The position numbers were made by a program, and so were the translations under genes. This document shows positions 8,982 through 17,190 of a stretch of 35,614 bases of DNA, in pieces (position 1 is the stretch's first letter; every line of letters begins with the position of its first letter). The notes under the pieces were generated by a model. It had not been told where the DNA came from, ran no database searches, and worked only from the letters and a program-made list of their open reading frames with translations. Source of the DNA: Candidatus Stackebrandtia faecavium (GTDB taxonomy: Bacteria; Actinomycetota; Actinomycetes; Mycobacteriales; Micromonosporaceae); contig DXIM01000182.1 in assembly GCA_019112895.1 (NCBI GenBank), positions 1 to 35,614 of the forward strand, given 5' to 3'.

Positions 8982-9013
8982 GTGGATATTTGGTGTACCG
9001 CCTTTATATCCAC
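8982..9013 (-). terminator. Intercistronic hairpin just after mraZ
   Basis: A perfect 8-bp inverted repeat (8982-8989 GTGGATAT with 9006-9013) with a 16-nt loop starts directly after the tandem TAATAA stop of mraZ. No U-run follows, so it may be an attenuator, a processing or stability element rather than a full terminator. rsmH must still be transcribed, by readthrough or from its own start. Confidence 0.45.
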
Positions 9014-9016
9014 TTA

Positions 9017-9448
9017 TTACAAACCTGCTGGAAGCTCCCCTTCCTCAATGTCGGCGAAGGCTTCCTCGCTGTCATCCAGATAGGTCTGCCACTTGGCGGC
9101 GTCCCAGATCTCGATTCGACTGCTGGCGCCTATCACCGCGAGATCCCGATCAAGAGCGGCGTAGTCCCGCAAGTGCGGCGGAATCGCCACCCGACCCTGC
9201 TTGTCGAGATCCTGGTCATGAGCGCTGGCGAAGAACACGCGACTATAGGCGCGAGCGGCTTTGTTCGTCATGGGCGCCTTTTGGAGTTCATCGGCGATGC
9301 GACGAAACTCCGCCATCGGAAAGCCGTATAGACAGCGCTCCTGCCCCTTCGTAATCACCAAGCCACCTGCCAGCTCGTCGCGGAACTTCGCCGGAAGAAT
9401 CAAACGCCCCTTGTCATCCAGCCGCGGATTGTGAGTACCGAGAAACAT
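9017..9448 (-). CDS. mraZ: Transcriptional regulator MraZ
   Basis: DNA-binding repressor of the division and cell wall cluster, made of two SpoVT/AbrB-like swapped-hairpin domains. From the ATG whose first base is 9448 it has 143 residues, the family length. The two repeats are visible as [20 protein letters not shown] near the N-terminus and [19 protein letters not shown] in the second half. GGGGGAG lies 8 nt before this start; an upstream in-frame start at 9520 would add 24 residues across the MraZ boxes and is rejected. It ends in tandem stops followed by a hairpin. It is the first gene of the dcw block and probably autoregulates through the boxes at 9515-9540. Confidence 0.96.
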   Translation of the reverse strand: MFLGTHNPRLDDKGRLILPAKFRDELAGGLVITKGQERCLYGFPMAEFRRIADELQKAPMTNKAARAYSRVFFASAHDQDLDKQGRVAIPPHLRDYAALDRDLAVIGASSRIEIWDAAKWQTYLDDSEEAFADIEEGELPAGL

Positions 9449-9514
9449 CGATCTCACTCCCCCCTGGCCGCACAATGGCGCGTGCTGCCGGCACCTACTG
9501 GCCCCACCAGCATC

Positions 9515-9540
9515 CTCCACCGTACTCCACTTTCCTCCAC
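9515..9540 (-). promoter_or_regulatory. Three MraZ boxes upstream of mraZ
   Basis: The plus strand has CTCCAC at 9515-9520, 9525-9530 and 9535-9540, so the minus strand has GTGGAG-type hexamers at exactly 10-bp steps, one helical turn apart. MraZ octamers bind arrays of TGGRA-like repeats with 10-bp spacing ahead of mraZ, which fits this site 67 nt above the start. Occupancy would repress mraZ-rsmH-ftsL-pbpB; an effect on the divergent murT is possible. Confidence 0.8.
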
Positions 9541-9778
9541 ATCGTTAGCTCATTTCTGTAAACCTCGCACACACCGAGAGTTAAAACACCACGTCAACAC
9601 AGGGGGAGCGAAATGGAGGGAGGCTCAATTTCCAGAAAATGTGATCTTGAAATCACGCATTCGAGTGGCTCCGGACAGTATTCATGACCCCTGAAGCCTT
9701 CTCGGCAATGGGCGATTCGGCGTCCATCACCGATATGTCAAAATTTCAACACGACATTCAAGATTGAAGGCGAGGACT

Positions 9779-11011
9779 GTGACGAACCTGCCCCCGCGCG
9801 CGAAGCTCGCGACCGCCATGCTGCGCACCGCAGCAACCTTGTCACGAGTGAGCGGCCGCGGCGACGGTTCGGTCATCGGCGGCAAGGTCGGGCTCCGGAT
9901 TGAGCCGCGACTGTTGACGATCCTGGCCGCAGGCCGCAAAGTTGCGCTCATCTCAGGCACGAACGGCAAAACCACGACGACACGGTTCGCCGCAGCCGCG
10001 GTCGAAACCGCTGGCCCAGTCGCAACCAACTCCTTCGGCGCGAACATGCCGACCGGGCACACCACGGCACTGGCCAAGGCCCAAGACGCGAAAAACTGTG
10101 TCCTGGAAGTCGACGAGCACTACCTGCCGCAGCTACTGAAGGAAGCCACCCCTCACGTTGTGGCCCTTTTGAACCTGTCGCGCGACCAACTGGACCGTGC
10201 TATGGAGGTCTCCGGCCTGGCCATCAAGTGGCGCAAGGCTCTTGAACTGACCCCTGACCTCCCAGTGATCGCCAACGCCGACGATCCGTGGGTCGCTTGG
10301 GCAGCAATGGCCAGTCGGAACATCACCTGGGTCGGGGGCGGTCAACGTTGGCAGGACGACGCATGGGTCTGCCCACAGTGCAGCAAGCACTTGGAGCGAT
10401 ACGGCGAGTTTTGGCGCTGCACCGACTGTGGCTTGGCGCGCCCCACACCGCAGTGGACTGTTGATGGTGAGCAGGTTGTCACGCCCGACAATTCACGTGT
10501 CGACCTGGATCTGCGTCTTCCTGGTCAGGTGAACCGGGCTAATGCCGCGACAGCGTTGGCGGTCGCCGCTGCCTTCGGTGTTTCGCCGCAGCAGGGTGCG
10601 CCCCGGCTCACGACCGTGAAGTCTGTCGCCGGGCGTTACGCGGTGGTGCGTCGCGACGGGCGACGAATCCGTCTGCTGCTATCGAAGAACCCTGCCGGTT
10701 GGCTCGAAGCCTTCGACATGCTGGAGCCGCGTTGCCCCGTTATCTTGGCGCTCAACGCCCGCGAGGTGGATGGCATGGACACGTCGTGGATCTATGACGT
10801 CGATTTCACGCCGCTGATCGGCCGCCGGGTTTTGGCGATCGGTGAACGCCGGCACGACCTGGCGGTGCGGCTGCAGGTCAACGGGATCGATTTCGAGGTA
10901 CTCGAAGACATCAGCGCCGCCATTGCGCAAGTACCGCCGGGTGATGTCGAAGTCATCTCCAATTACACCGCGTTCCAAGACATTCGAGCGGAGTTCGATC
11001 GTGTCAACTAG
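9779..11011 (+). CDS. murT: Lipid II isoglutaminyl synthase, MurT subunit
   Basis: ATP-dependent Mur-ligase-like subunit which, with GatD, amidates D-glutamate at position 2 of the lipid II stem peptide, using ammonia from glutamine. From the GTG at 9779 it has 410 residues. It shows the P-loop GTNGKTTTTR (60-69), a zinc ribbon with CPQC and CTDC (Cys198, 201, 214, 217) that marks MurT, the Mur C-terminal block NRANAATALAVAAAFGV, and a DUF1727 tail ending in NYTAFQDIRAEF. The GTG follows GAAGGCGAGG; an in-frame TTG at 9764 is less likely. Its 3' end overlaps gatD by 11 nt. It diverges from mraZ. Confidence 0.95.
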   Translation: MTNLPPRAKLATAMLRTAATLSRVSGRGDGSVIGGKVGLRIEPRLLTILAAGRKVALISGTNGKTTTTRFAAAAVETAGPVATNSFGANMPTGHTTALAKAQDAKNCVLEVDEHYLPQLLKEATPHVVALLNLSRDQLDRAMEVSGLAIKWRKALELTPDLPVIANADDPWVAWAAMASRNITWVGGGQRWQDDAWVCPQCSKHLERYGEFWRCTDCGLARPTPQWTVDGEQVVTPDNSRVDLDLRLPGQVNRANAATALAVAAAFGVSPQQGAPRLTTVKSVAGRYAVVRRDGRRIRLLLSKNPAGWLEAFDMLEPRCPVILALNAREVDGMDTSWIYDVDFTPLIGRRVLAIGERRHDLAVRLQVNGIDFEVLEDISAAIAQVPPGDVEVISNYTAFQDIRAEFDRVN

Positions 11012-11726
11012 CATCCTGCGTCTAGTATGGATTTACCCCGACCTTTTGTCGACTTACGGAGACCGCGGCAACCTCCTCATCTTGGGTCACCGCGCTGAGT
11101 CTCGCCGTATCGTCACCGAGTCCATATCGGTGCGTTCCGATCAGGCTATTCCTCGTGAGGCCGACGTCTATCTCGTCGGCGGCGGCGAGGACGGGCCGCA
11201 ATCGGCCGCCTCGCAAAAGATCATCACCGACGGCGCGCTCGTCGAAGCCGCCGACCGCGGCAAAGTGATTTTCGGTGTATGCGCCGGCTACCAATTGCTG
11301 GGCAATTCCTTCATGACGGGCGGCCGTACATACGACGGTCTCGGTCTTCTCGATATGCATTCCACCCGCGGCGAGACGCGCGCGGTCGGTGAAGTCTCCG
11401 GCACCACGACGCCTGCGCTCGACCTGCCGCCGATCACCGGCTTCGAAAACCACGGTGGGCGCACTCAACTCGGGCCGCAGACGCAACCACTGGCGCAGGT
11501 CACGCACGGGATCGGCAACGACGAGGCCACGGAGGGCGCCTGGAACGGCAAAGTCCTCGGCACTTACATGCACGGTCCCGCTCTCGCGCGCAACCCCGAT
11601 CTGGCGGACCTGCTCCTGTCTTGGGCCACCGGCAAGGACCGCAGCGAACTGCCGGCATTGGACGATCAATGGTTCCATGCGTTGCGCGACGAGCGGTTGA
11701 CGCATGTCGGTGCCGGGGCCGTGTGA
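11001..11726 (+). CDS. gatD: Lipid II isoglutaminyl synthase, glutamine amidotransferase subunit GatD
   Basis: Class I glutamine amidotransferase that supplies ammonia to MurT. From the GTG at 11001, overlapping the murT stop, it has 241 residues. The nucleophile is Cys94 in VIFGVCAGYQLLGN, and the catalytic His191 lies in GTYMHGPALARNPDLAD. The N-terminal WIYPDLLSTYGDRGN and the segment GFENHGGRT are typical of the CobB/CobQ-like GatD group. The overlap implies coupled translation with murT, which suits a 1:1 complex. The frame is open further upstream inside murT but only the part from 11001 matches the family. Confidence 0.94.
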   Translation: MSTSILRLVWIYPDLLSTYGDRGNLLILGHRAESRRIVTESISVRSDQAIPREADVYLVGGGEDGPQSAASQKIITDGALVEAADRGKVIFGVCAGYQLLGNSFMTGGRTYDGLGLLDMHSTRGETRAVGEVSGTTTPALDLPPITGFENHGGRTQLGPQTQPLAQVTHGIGNDEATEGAWNGKVLGTYMHGPALARNPDLADLLLSWATGKDRSELPALDDQWFHALRDERLTHVGAGAV

Positions 11727-11787
11727 CCGACGCCGGCTTCAATCCCAATCGGTAGTCAAAACCGCGGCGGCGCGGCAGCATTAAGTC

Positions 11788-11988
11788 ATGGAGCATGACG
11801 ATTACGAGTACGCGCCGCTACGGTTTCACCCCCAGGTCGACACCGAATCCGCTCAAGAACATCTATCGGTGGCGGCGCTGTTCAGCGGCTGGGAATTGGC
11901 CAGCGTGAAAAGGTTCGCAGATGGGACGCGCGCTGTCACTGTGCGTCGCAAGTGCGGTTTGCGGCCAAACCCGGGGCTATCGATCTAG
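11788..11988 (+). CDS. DUF5703 family small protein
   Basis: A 66-residue protein of unknown function. The pattern YEYAPLRFHP, then SGWELASVKRFADGTRAVTVRRK, matches my recollection of actinobacterial DUF5703 proteins, which start with YEYRVLRLP and end in GWELDRVRLYPDGRRRVWLRR. These genes often sit beside an M20 peptidase gene, and here one ends 33 bp away, convergent. The start is the ATG at 11788, without a strong ribosome binding site. It begins 61 bp after gatD and could be co-transcribed with it. Confidence 0.65.
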   Translation: MEHDDYEYAPLRFHPQVDTESAQEHLSVAALFSGWELASVKRFADGTRAVTVRRKCGLRPNPGLSI

Positions 11989-12021
11989 GCGTGTGCACGG
12001 CGATAGCGACGTTTTGCCGTT

Positions 12022-13350
12022 TCAGCTGCGCGACAGGAATCGGTCCAGGACGGACACACCGAAACGCAATGCGTCTGCGGGTACGCGTTCGTCGATCCCG
12101 TGGAACAGTGCCGAGAAATCCAGGTCGGCGGGGAGCTTCAACGGCGCGAACCCGAAACAGCGGATCCCCAAACGCGAGAAGGCTTTCGCGTCGGTTCCGC
12201 CCGACAGCATGTACGGGACGGGACGGGCATTGGCGTCGAAGTATCGCAACGATTCGGCCATAGCGTCGACCAGTTGGCCGTCGAACGTGGTTTCGAGGCC
12301 CGGTTGCCTGTGGATGTGTTCGATCGAGATGTCGTTACCGATGACGTCGCGCAGCTGCGCCAAGAATTCTTCTTCCTGCCCGGGAAGGACACGGCAATCC
12401 ACGACCGCAGATGCCTTTCCGGGGATGACGTTTTCTTTATAGCCGGCGTCTAGTCGGGTCGGGTTCGCCGTATTGCGGATGGTGGCCCCGATGATGCGGG
12501 ACACGGGCCCCAGTTTCGATATCACTTCTTCCGGGTTTTGGGGATCCAGTTCGACACCGAGAACGTCGGAGGCTTCGTCCAAAAATGCTCGTACGGAATC
12601 GGTCAATACGACGGGGAATTCATGCCGTCCCAGGGTCGCGACCGCTTCGCACAACTGCGTGACCGCGTTGTCGCGGTGGATCATTGAGCCATGGCCGGGG
12701 CGAGATTCGACCGTCAACCGCAGCCAGTCCAGGCCTTTTTCGGCCGTTTCGATGAGGTAAAGCCGCAGATCGTTGTTCATGGTGACCGAGAATCCACCGA
12801 CTTCTCCGATTGCCTCGGTGACGCCTTCGAACTCTTCGGGGTGGTTGTCCACGAGGAAATGCGCCCCATAGGTACCGGCGGCTTCCTCGTCCGCGAGGAA
12901 CATCAGAACAAGGTCGCGCGGCGGCACGACGCCGCGGCGTTTCCAGTCGCGGACGACGGCCAGCAACATCGCGTCGAAATCTTTCATGTCGACAGCGCCG
13001 CGGCCCCATACGTAACCGTCCCGTTGTTCACCGGAGAACGGGTGCACCGACCATTCGCTTGGGTCAGCGGGAACGACATCGAGGTGGCCGTGCAGAAGCA
13101 ACGCGGGACGGGAGGAATCGGCGCCTTCGAAACGCGCCACCACGGACGTACGGCCGGCGGCGCTTTCGTACATTCGTGGTTCGAGTCCCACTTCGCTGAG
13201 TTTCTCCGCCACGTATTCGGCTGCCGCGCGTTCCCCCGCGGACGTCTTCGTATCACCCGTGTTCGTGGTATCGATGCGGATCAGTTCGCTGCAGAGCTGC
13301 ACGACCTCGTCGGCTGCGGTAACACCTGTGCTGGTTTCGACACTAGTCAT
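12022..13350 (-). CDS. M20 family metallopeptidase (dipeptidase/deacylase type)
   Basis: A zinc hydrolase of the M20/M25/M40 family, probably cytosolic, cleaving a small peptide or N-acyl amino acid. From the ATG whose first base is 13350 it has 442 residues. Metal and catalytic residues are visible: His89 and Asp91 in LLHGHLDVVP, Asp121 in WGRGAVDMK, and the Glu pair at 155-156 in LADEEAAG. A dimerisation domain with PGHGSMIHRDNAV follows and the C-terminus has LSGGTDAKAF and LFHGIDERVP. Eleven upstream in-frame residues look non-coding. It lies 63 nt downstream of the lactonase-like gene on the same strand. The exact substrate is unknown. Confidence 0.9.
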   Translation of the reverse strand: MTSVETSTGVTAADEVVQLCSELIRIDTTNTGDTKTSAGERAAAEYVAEKLSEVGLEPRMYESAAGRTSVVARFEGADSSRPALLLHGHLDVVPADPSEWSVHPFSGEQRDGYVWGRGAVDMKDFDAMLLAVVRDWKRRGVVPPRDLVLMFLADEEAAGTYGAHFLVDNHPEEFEGVTEAIGEVGGFSVTMNNDLRLYLIETAEKGLDWLRLTVESRPGHGSMIHRDNAVTQLCEAVATLGRHEFPVVLTDSVRAFLDEASDVLGVELDPQNPEEVISKLGPVSRIIGATIRNTANPTRLDAGYKENVIPGKASAVVDCRVLPGQEEEFLAQLRDVIGNDISIEHIHRQPGLETTFDGQLVDAMAESLRYFDANARPVPYMLSGGTDAKAFSRLGIRCFGFAPLKLPADLDFSALFHGIDERVPADALRFGVSVLDRFLSRS

Positions 13351-13413
13351 GCACCATTCGTACCAGCGTTGCCGCCAACACACCGCGTCGGCCGCTGCGG
13401 GATGCTGCTGACG

Positions 13414-14406
13414 TTACGGAACCACGCATGTGGCGCCGGCGAAGTCGATGCGAGGCAGATCGCTTTCCTGCGGTACCCGCGACGTGATCGCGAACGGCAC
13501 GACACTGTCGGAATGCTCGTTGGCGACGTAGATGTGGGTGCCGTCTCGCGAGATGGCGGCGTCTCGGGGCCATTCGCCCCCGCACGGGCGGGTGCCGATC
13601 AGTTCGCAAATGTTCGCATCGATCACAGCGATCGAGTCGTGGCCGCGATTGGTGACGTAGACGCGGGACCCGTCGCGAGACACGAGGACGGCCGCCGGGT
13701 AGTTATGCAGGTCATATTCGTCATCTACTGTGCTGATTGCCGTATCCACCGCCAACGCTCCCGTGCGCGGGTTGAATCGGCACTTGACGAGTTCAGAGCT
13801 CAGCTCACATGCGACGTAGGCGGTGCGGCCGTCAGCGGAGAATGCCAGGTGCCGCACACCTTGGCCGGGCGCGAACCGAGTGGTGCTCTTGCGGTGGAGC
13901 TGACCGGTACGTTCGTCGAGCCCGTAGACCACCACCTGGTCGGCGCCCAGGTCGCACACGAGCACCCACCGACCACTCGGGTCGGTCAGGATCTGGTGAG
14001 TGTGCGGCCCGGTTTGTCTGCGGGCATCGGGCCCCGACCCGCGATGTTGCACGACACTGCTGGGTGCCTCAAGGCTGCCGTCGGTGTTGATCGGCAAGAC
14101 CGCGACAGTGCCGCTACCGTAGTTGGCGACCATGGCAAACGGCGCGTACGGATGAAGGCTGATGTGGCACGGCTGCTCGCCTCCGCTGGATACCGGGTCA
14201 CCGTGAAGGGTCAGTTTGTCCCCATTGAGCCGCAATGCCTGTACCGTCCCGGGGCGGCTCAAGTCTTCGTTGACGCAATACGCGAACTGCCCATGCTCCG
14301 GTCGCGAAATATACGACGGATTGACCAGTTCTATTTGCGACAGGACCGTCCCCGACCTCGGGTCGGCTAGTGCCACTGCGTTCAGGCTTGCCAGCATCAT
14401 TGCCAT
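13414..14406 (-). CDS. Lactonase-like seven-bladed beta-propeller protein
   Basis: A propeller protein of the 6-phosphogluconolactonase (Pgl)/YbhE-like family, 330 residues. Repeated blades are seen as NPSYISRPEHGQFAYCVNED, CHISLHPYAPFAMVANYGSGTVAVLPI, HTHQILTDPSGRWVLVCDLGADQVVVY, VRHLAFSADGRTAYVACELSSELV and PRDAAISRDGTHIYVANEHSDSVV. The HTHQ motif is typical of this lactonase group. The N-terminus is a little short compared with homologues that begin with a VGTYT strand, and no strong ribosome binding site precedes the ATG at 14406. It sits 29 nt after the antiporter gene in a co-oriented run. Whether it hydrolyses 6-phosphogluconolactone or another lactone is not shown. Confidence 0.82.
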   Translation of the reverse strand: MAMMLASLNAVALADPRSGTVLSQIELVNPSYISRPEHGQFAYCVNEDLSRPGTVQALRLNGDKLTLHGDPVSSGGEQPCHISLHPYAPFAMVANYGSGTVAVLPINTDGSLEAPSSVVQHRGSGPDARRQTGPHTHQILTDPSGRWVLVCDLGADQVVVYGLDERTGQLHRKSTTRFAPGQGVRHLAFSADGRTAYVACELSSELVKCRFNPRTGALAVDTAISTVDDEYDLHNYPAAVLVSRDGSRVYVTNRGHDSIAVIDANICELIGTRPCGGEWPRDAAISRDGTHIYVANEHSDSVVPFAITSRVPQESDLPRIDFAGATCVVP

Positions 14407-14435
14407 GGCCCAAGGGTAAATGAGGCGTGGGGCGG

Positions 14436-15617
14436 CTACGCGGTTTCGACGACCGCTTTTCGTTGTCGGGAACGTTTAAATGCCTGCATCATCGGCTTGA
14501 CCAGGCGCGCCGATATGGGCCCCAGAATGACCAGGGTCAGCACATAGGCTGCCACGAGCGGGCCGAGCTGCGGGTCGACGGCGCTGGCGGCGAGTCCGGC
14601 GATGACGATGCTGAATTCGCCCCTGGGTATCAGTAGGGTTCCGGCGCGGATGGCTCCGGTCTGGCCGACACCGTTGCGGCGTGCCGCCATCCAGCCGGTC
14701 AGGACCTTCGTCGCCGCACCGACCAGTGCCAGTCCGATGGCTATTCCCAGCATCGGCATCAGACTGCCAGGATTCGTTTGCAGACCAAAATGGACGAAGA
14801 AGATTGCGGCGAAGATGTCCTTGGCCGGTTCCAACACTTCCCTGGCCGAATGCGCCAACTCTCCCGACAATGTGATTCCGACGAGGAAGGCCCCTACTGC
14901 CGCCGAAACGTGCACCTGTTCGGCCAGTCCTGCCACGAGCAGTATCAGGCCCAACACTTTCAACACGAGAATCTCGTTGCTGGGGCTGCGGAGGAACGCT
15001 TCGACGAAACCACCGAATCTCGACGCCGTCACCAACGCCAACGTGACTGCTCCCGCCGCGACGGCCAAGCCGATGCTGGCCTGCGCCAACGCCAATCCCG
15101 CCAGCAGCGTCGTCACGATCGGCAGGTAGAGAGCCATGACCAGGTCTTCCATGACAAGCACGGACAGAACGCTGGGTGTCTCACGGTTCCCCAACCAACC
15201 CAGGTCGCCCAGCACTTTCGCCGTCACGCCTGAGGAAGTGACGTAGGTGACGCCTCCCATGACGGCCGCGGCGATGGGGCCCCAACCCAACAGCAATGCC
15301 ACCGCTACGCCTGGCGACGCGTTCAAGACGATGTCCACGAGGCCGATCGGGGCGCCTTTTTTCATCGACCCGAAGAGCTCACTGACCGTGTATTCGAGAC
15401 CGAGCGTGAACAGTAGGAGCACAACGCCGATGTGGGACCCGGTCTCGATAAACGATTCCGCAGATTCAAGCGGATGAAACCCACCGATACCAAAAGCTAG
15501 ACCCGACAAGAGGTAGAGCGGAATGGCCGAAATCCCGATGCGGCTGGCCAAAGCGGACAGGATGCCGAGCCCCAATAGCACTGCACCCAGTTCAAAAAGA
15601 ACGAGCGCAGCATCCAT
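14436..15617 (-). CDS. khtU: Monovalent cation/proton antiporter, CPA2 family (KhtU-like)
   Basis: An integral membrane antiporter of 393 residues with about a dozen hydrophobic segments, for example VLFELGAVLLGLGILSALAS at the N-terminus and LVAGLAEQVHVSAAVGAFLVGITLSG in the middle. The C-terminal half has RAGTLLIPRGEFSIVIAGLA, characteristic of KefB/KhtU-like exchangers. It lies 11 nt after a gene for a TrkA-C domain regulator, the arrangement of the K+(NH4+)/H+ antiporter KhtTU, so it probably exports potassium under regulator control. It lacks a fused cytosolic RCK domain, which fits a two-gene system. Confidence 0.82.
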   Translation of the reverse strand: MDAALVLFELGAVLLGLGILSALASRIGISAIPLYLLSGLAFGIGGFHPLESAESFIETGSHIGVVLLLFTLGLEYTVSELFGSMKKGAPIGLVDIVLNASPGVAVALLLGWGPIAAAVMGGVTYVTSSGVTAKVLGDLGWLGNRETPSVLSVLVMEDLVMALYLPIVTTLLAGLALAQASIGLAVAAGAVTLALVTASRFGGFVEAFLRSPSNEILVLKVLGLILLVAGLAEQVHVSAAVGAFLVGITLSGELAHSAREVLEPAKDIFAAIFFVHFGLQTNPGSLMPMLGIAIGLALVGAATKVLTGWMAARRNGVGQTGAIRAGTLLIPRGEFSIVIAGLAASAVDPQLGPLVAAYVLTLVILGPISARLVKPMMQAFKRSRQRKAVVETA

Positions 15618-15628
15618 TATCCGTAGCC

Positions 15629-16111
15629 TTAACCGTTGACGAGCAAATCTTCGACGGCACTCGTGCCGTCTTCGGTACCAATCACGACCACAACGTCGCC
15701 TTCCTCAAACGCAAAGTCTGGGCGAGGGCTCGCCATGGCTTCACCGTGACGTACGACCGCAACAATCGACGCTCCCGTGCGCGTACGCGCCTGGGTGTCG
15801 GCGAGCGTCAGATGTGCGTACGGGGAACCCGTGTGGATGCGCACCTGGCGGGAAACGAGGCCGTCGGCCTGACGTTCCAACTCCGCCAAACGCTCCACAA
15901 TGCGGGCTCCACCTAGCAGCTCGGCCAGCACGTTGGCTTCCTCGCCGTTGAGAACTAGACATTCCGAGGTCGAATCGATGTCGTCGCGGTCGTAGACCAC
16001 TAGTTCACGACGCCCGGAGCGGTGTGTCACCACTCCCATTCGGCGGCCACGATCGGTCTCGAACTCATAGCGAAGCCCGATTCCGGGCAAAGCGGTCCGC
16101 TCGACATCCAT
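15629..16111 (-). CDS. khtT: Antiporter regulatory subunit with TrkA-C domain (KhtT-like)
   Basis: A 160-residue cytosolic regulator. The N-terminal half (LPGIGLRYEFETDRGRRMGVV) matches the small KhtT N-terminal domain, and the C-terminal half is an RCK_C/TrkA-C fold, seen as RTRTGASIVAVVRHG and PDFAFEEGDVVVVIGTED. This domain binds small ligands such as nucleotides and gates the partner antiporter. It precedes khtU by 11 nt, so the two are surely one transcript. AGGA lies about 6-8 nt before the ATG at 16111. Confidence 0.82.
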   Translation of the reverse strand: MDVERTALPGIGLRYEFETDRGRRMGVVTHRSGRRELVVYDRDDIDSTSECLVLNGEEANVLAELLGGARIVERLAELERQADGLVSRQVRIHTGSPYAHLTLADTQARTRTGASIVAVVRHGEAMASPRPDFAFEEGDVVVVIGTEDGTSAVEDLLVNG

Positions 16112-16203
16112 CCTGCGTCCTGTTGGTCATAGGTTTCGATCGGCACACGCTGATCGACGCCCGACAATGTTGCCATCCCCGGATAGTCAGACGCAATGAG
16201 GGG

Positions 16204-16572
16204 TCAGTTCTGGCTGTTTTCCTCTTCGACCTGCTTTTTGACCTCATCCATGTCGAGTTCCCCCACTTTTTGAATCACTTCGTCCAGCGCGGCAGCGGGC
16301 AGAACACCGGCTTGAGAGAACACGAGGATCCCGTCGCGAAACGCCATCAGGGTCGGGATCGATTTGATGTTGGCGGCCGCAGCGATCTCCTGCTCAGCAT
16401 CGGTGTCGACTTTGCCGAAAGTGACTTCGGTGTGCTTGGTGCTGGCTTCGTCGTAGATCGGCGCGAACTGCCGGCATGGTCCGCACCAGCTGGCCCAGAA
16501 GTCGACGAGCACGATGCCTGTCTGGTCGATCGTTTTCTGGAATGTTTCGGTCGTCAAATCGACGGTAGCCAT
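16204..16572 (-). CDS. trxA: Thioredoxin
   Basis: A thioredoxin of 122 residues from the ATG whose first base is 16572, preceded by GGAAGG. The redox site WCGPC (Cys30, Cys33) lies in VLVDFWASWCGPCRQFAP, followed by the cis-proline region KSIPTLMAFRDG. The core is followed by an extra acidic and charged tail of about 15 residues (DEVKKQVEEENSQN). An upstream in-frame ATG at 16614 is less likely. It lies 92 nt before khtT on the same strand. It acts in the cytosol as a disulfide reductase; partner reductase not in the window. Confidence 0.93.
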   Translation of the reverse strand: MATVDLTTETFQKTIDQTGIVLVDFWASWCGPCRQFAPIYDEASTKHTEVTFGKVDTDAEQEIAAAANIKSIPTLMAFRDGILVFSQAGVLPAAALDEVIQKVGELDMDEVKKQVEEENSQN

Positions 16573-16878
16573 ATTCAGCACCTTCCAGTAGCTGTGCAGG
16601 GGCGCCTCCCCCACACTTTGTGTAATACGTAGGCGGGCCCACTTATTCCGACAGTGTCACATTCCACTGTCACCGCAACGTTTGGGCCGCCAGGTTAGGC
16701 GTCGCGGGCGTGCAGGTGAGCCGGTTTTTCACACATGTACAGCAAAAATGAGGCGTTGGCGCCCGCGCGTCCGGTTACGCCCATAGGCGCCTCAGGGCTT
16801 GGTTGAGGCTCGTGTAAAGTGATGCCTCGCGTGCTACTGAGTGCGCGAGCAGACACGTCTGCACAACTGGATATTGAT
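16573..16878. other. Intergenic region, trxA to tRNA-Leu
   Basis: About 306 bp without a gene. It should hold the trxA promoter on minus and the tRNA-Leu promoter on plus. TAAAGT at 16815-16820 is a plausible -10 box for the tRNA, the same hexamer as in the other tRNA promoter, but I see no good -35. A loose inverted repeat with outer arms TGAGGCG and CGCCTCA lies near 16750-16795. Confidence 0.4.
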
Positions 16879-16964
16879 GCGCGAGTGGCGGAATGGCAGA
16901 CGCGCTAGCTTGAGGTGCTAGTGCCCTATTAACGGGCGTGGGGGTTCAAGTCCCCCCTCGCGCA
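16879..16964 (+). tRNA. tRNA-Leu (GAG anticodon)
   Basis: An 86-nt class II tRNA. The acceptor stem is GCGCGAG/CTCGCGC with discriminator A, the anticodon loop TTGAGGT sits in a CTAGC/GCTAG stem, the long variable arm TGCCCTATTAACGGGCG follows, and the T arm has GGGGG/CCCCC with loop TTCAAGT. CCA is not encoded. A strong terminator follows at once, so it is a single-gene unit. It marks the left edge of the accessory segment. Confidence 0.95.
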
Positions 16965-16973
16965 CAAACAAGA

Positions 16974-17022
16974 AACGGTCCTCGACCAGGAGCATTAAGC
17001 TTCGAGTCGGGGACTGTTTTTT
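16974..17022 (+). terminator. Rho-independent terminator of tRNA-Leu
   Basis: A 13-bp stem, 16974-16986 with 17006-17018 (two G-U pairs), and a 19-nt loop, runs straight into TTTTTT ending at 17022. It starts 9 nt after the tRNA 3' end. This is the only classical hairpin plus T-run terminator in the window. Confidence 0.85.
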
Positions 17023-17190
17023 GGTGTGTGTCAATCTTTTTCCATCCAACATCGACATCGCGTGGCTCCATGATGAGCGATGGGCGGTTTCCAACAAGTG
17101 GCCGACGGTGTGGTTGCCGCAGCCGGTCAGTTCGAGGCATGTCGGATCGCGATTAAGAGCAGGCGGGACCACTTCACAAGAAGACCCTAG

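Noticed and set aside
12691-14370. A 559-residue plus-strand frame
   Set aside because: It lies opposite the M20 peptidase and lactonase genes, which have full motifs; the plus frame is low-complexity His/Arg/Asp sequence typical of antisense in GC-rich DNA.
16751-16789. A 12-codon Arg-rich frame (MRRWRPRVRLRP) upstream of tRNA-Leu
   Set aside because: No ribosome binding site and no downstream protein gene that a leader peptide could control.
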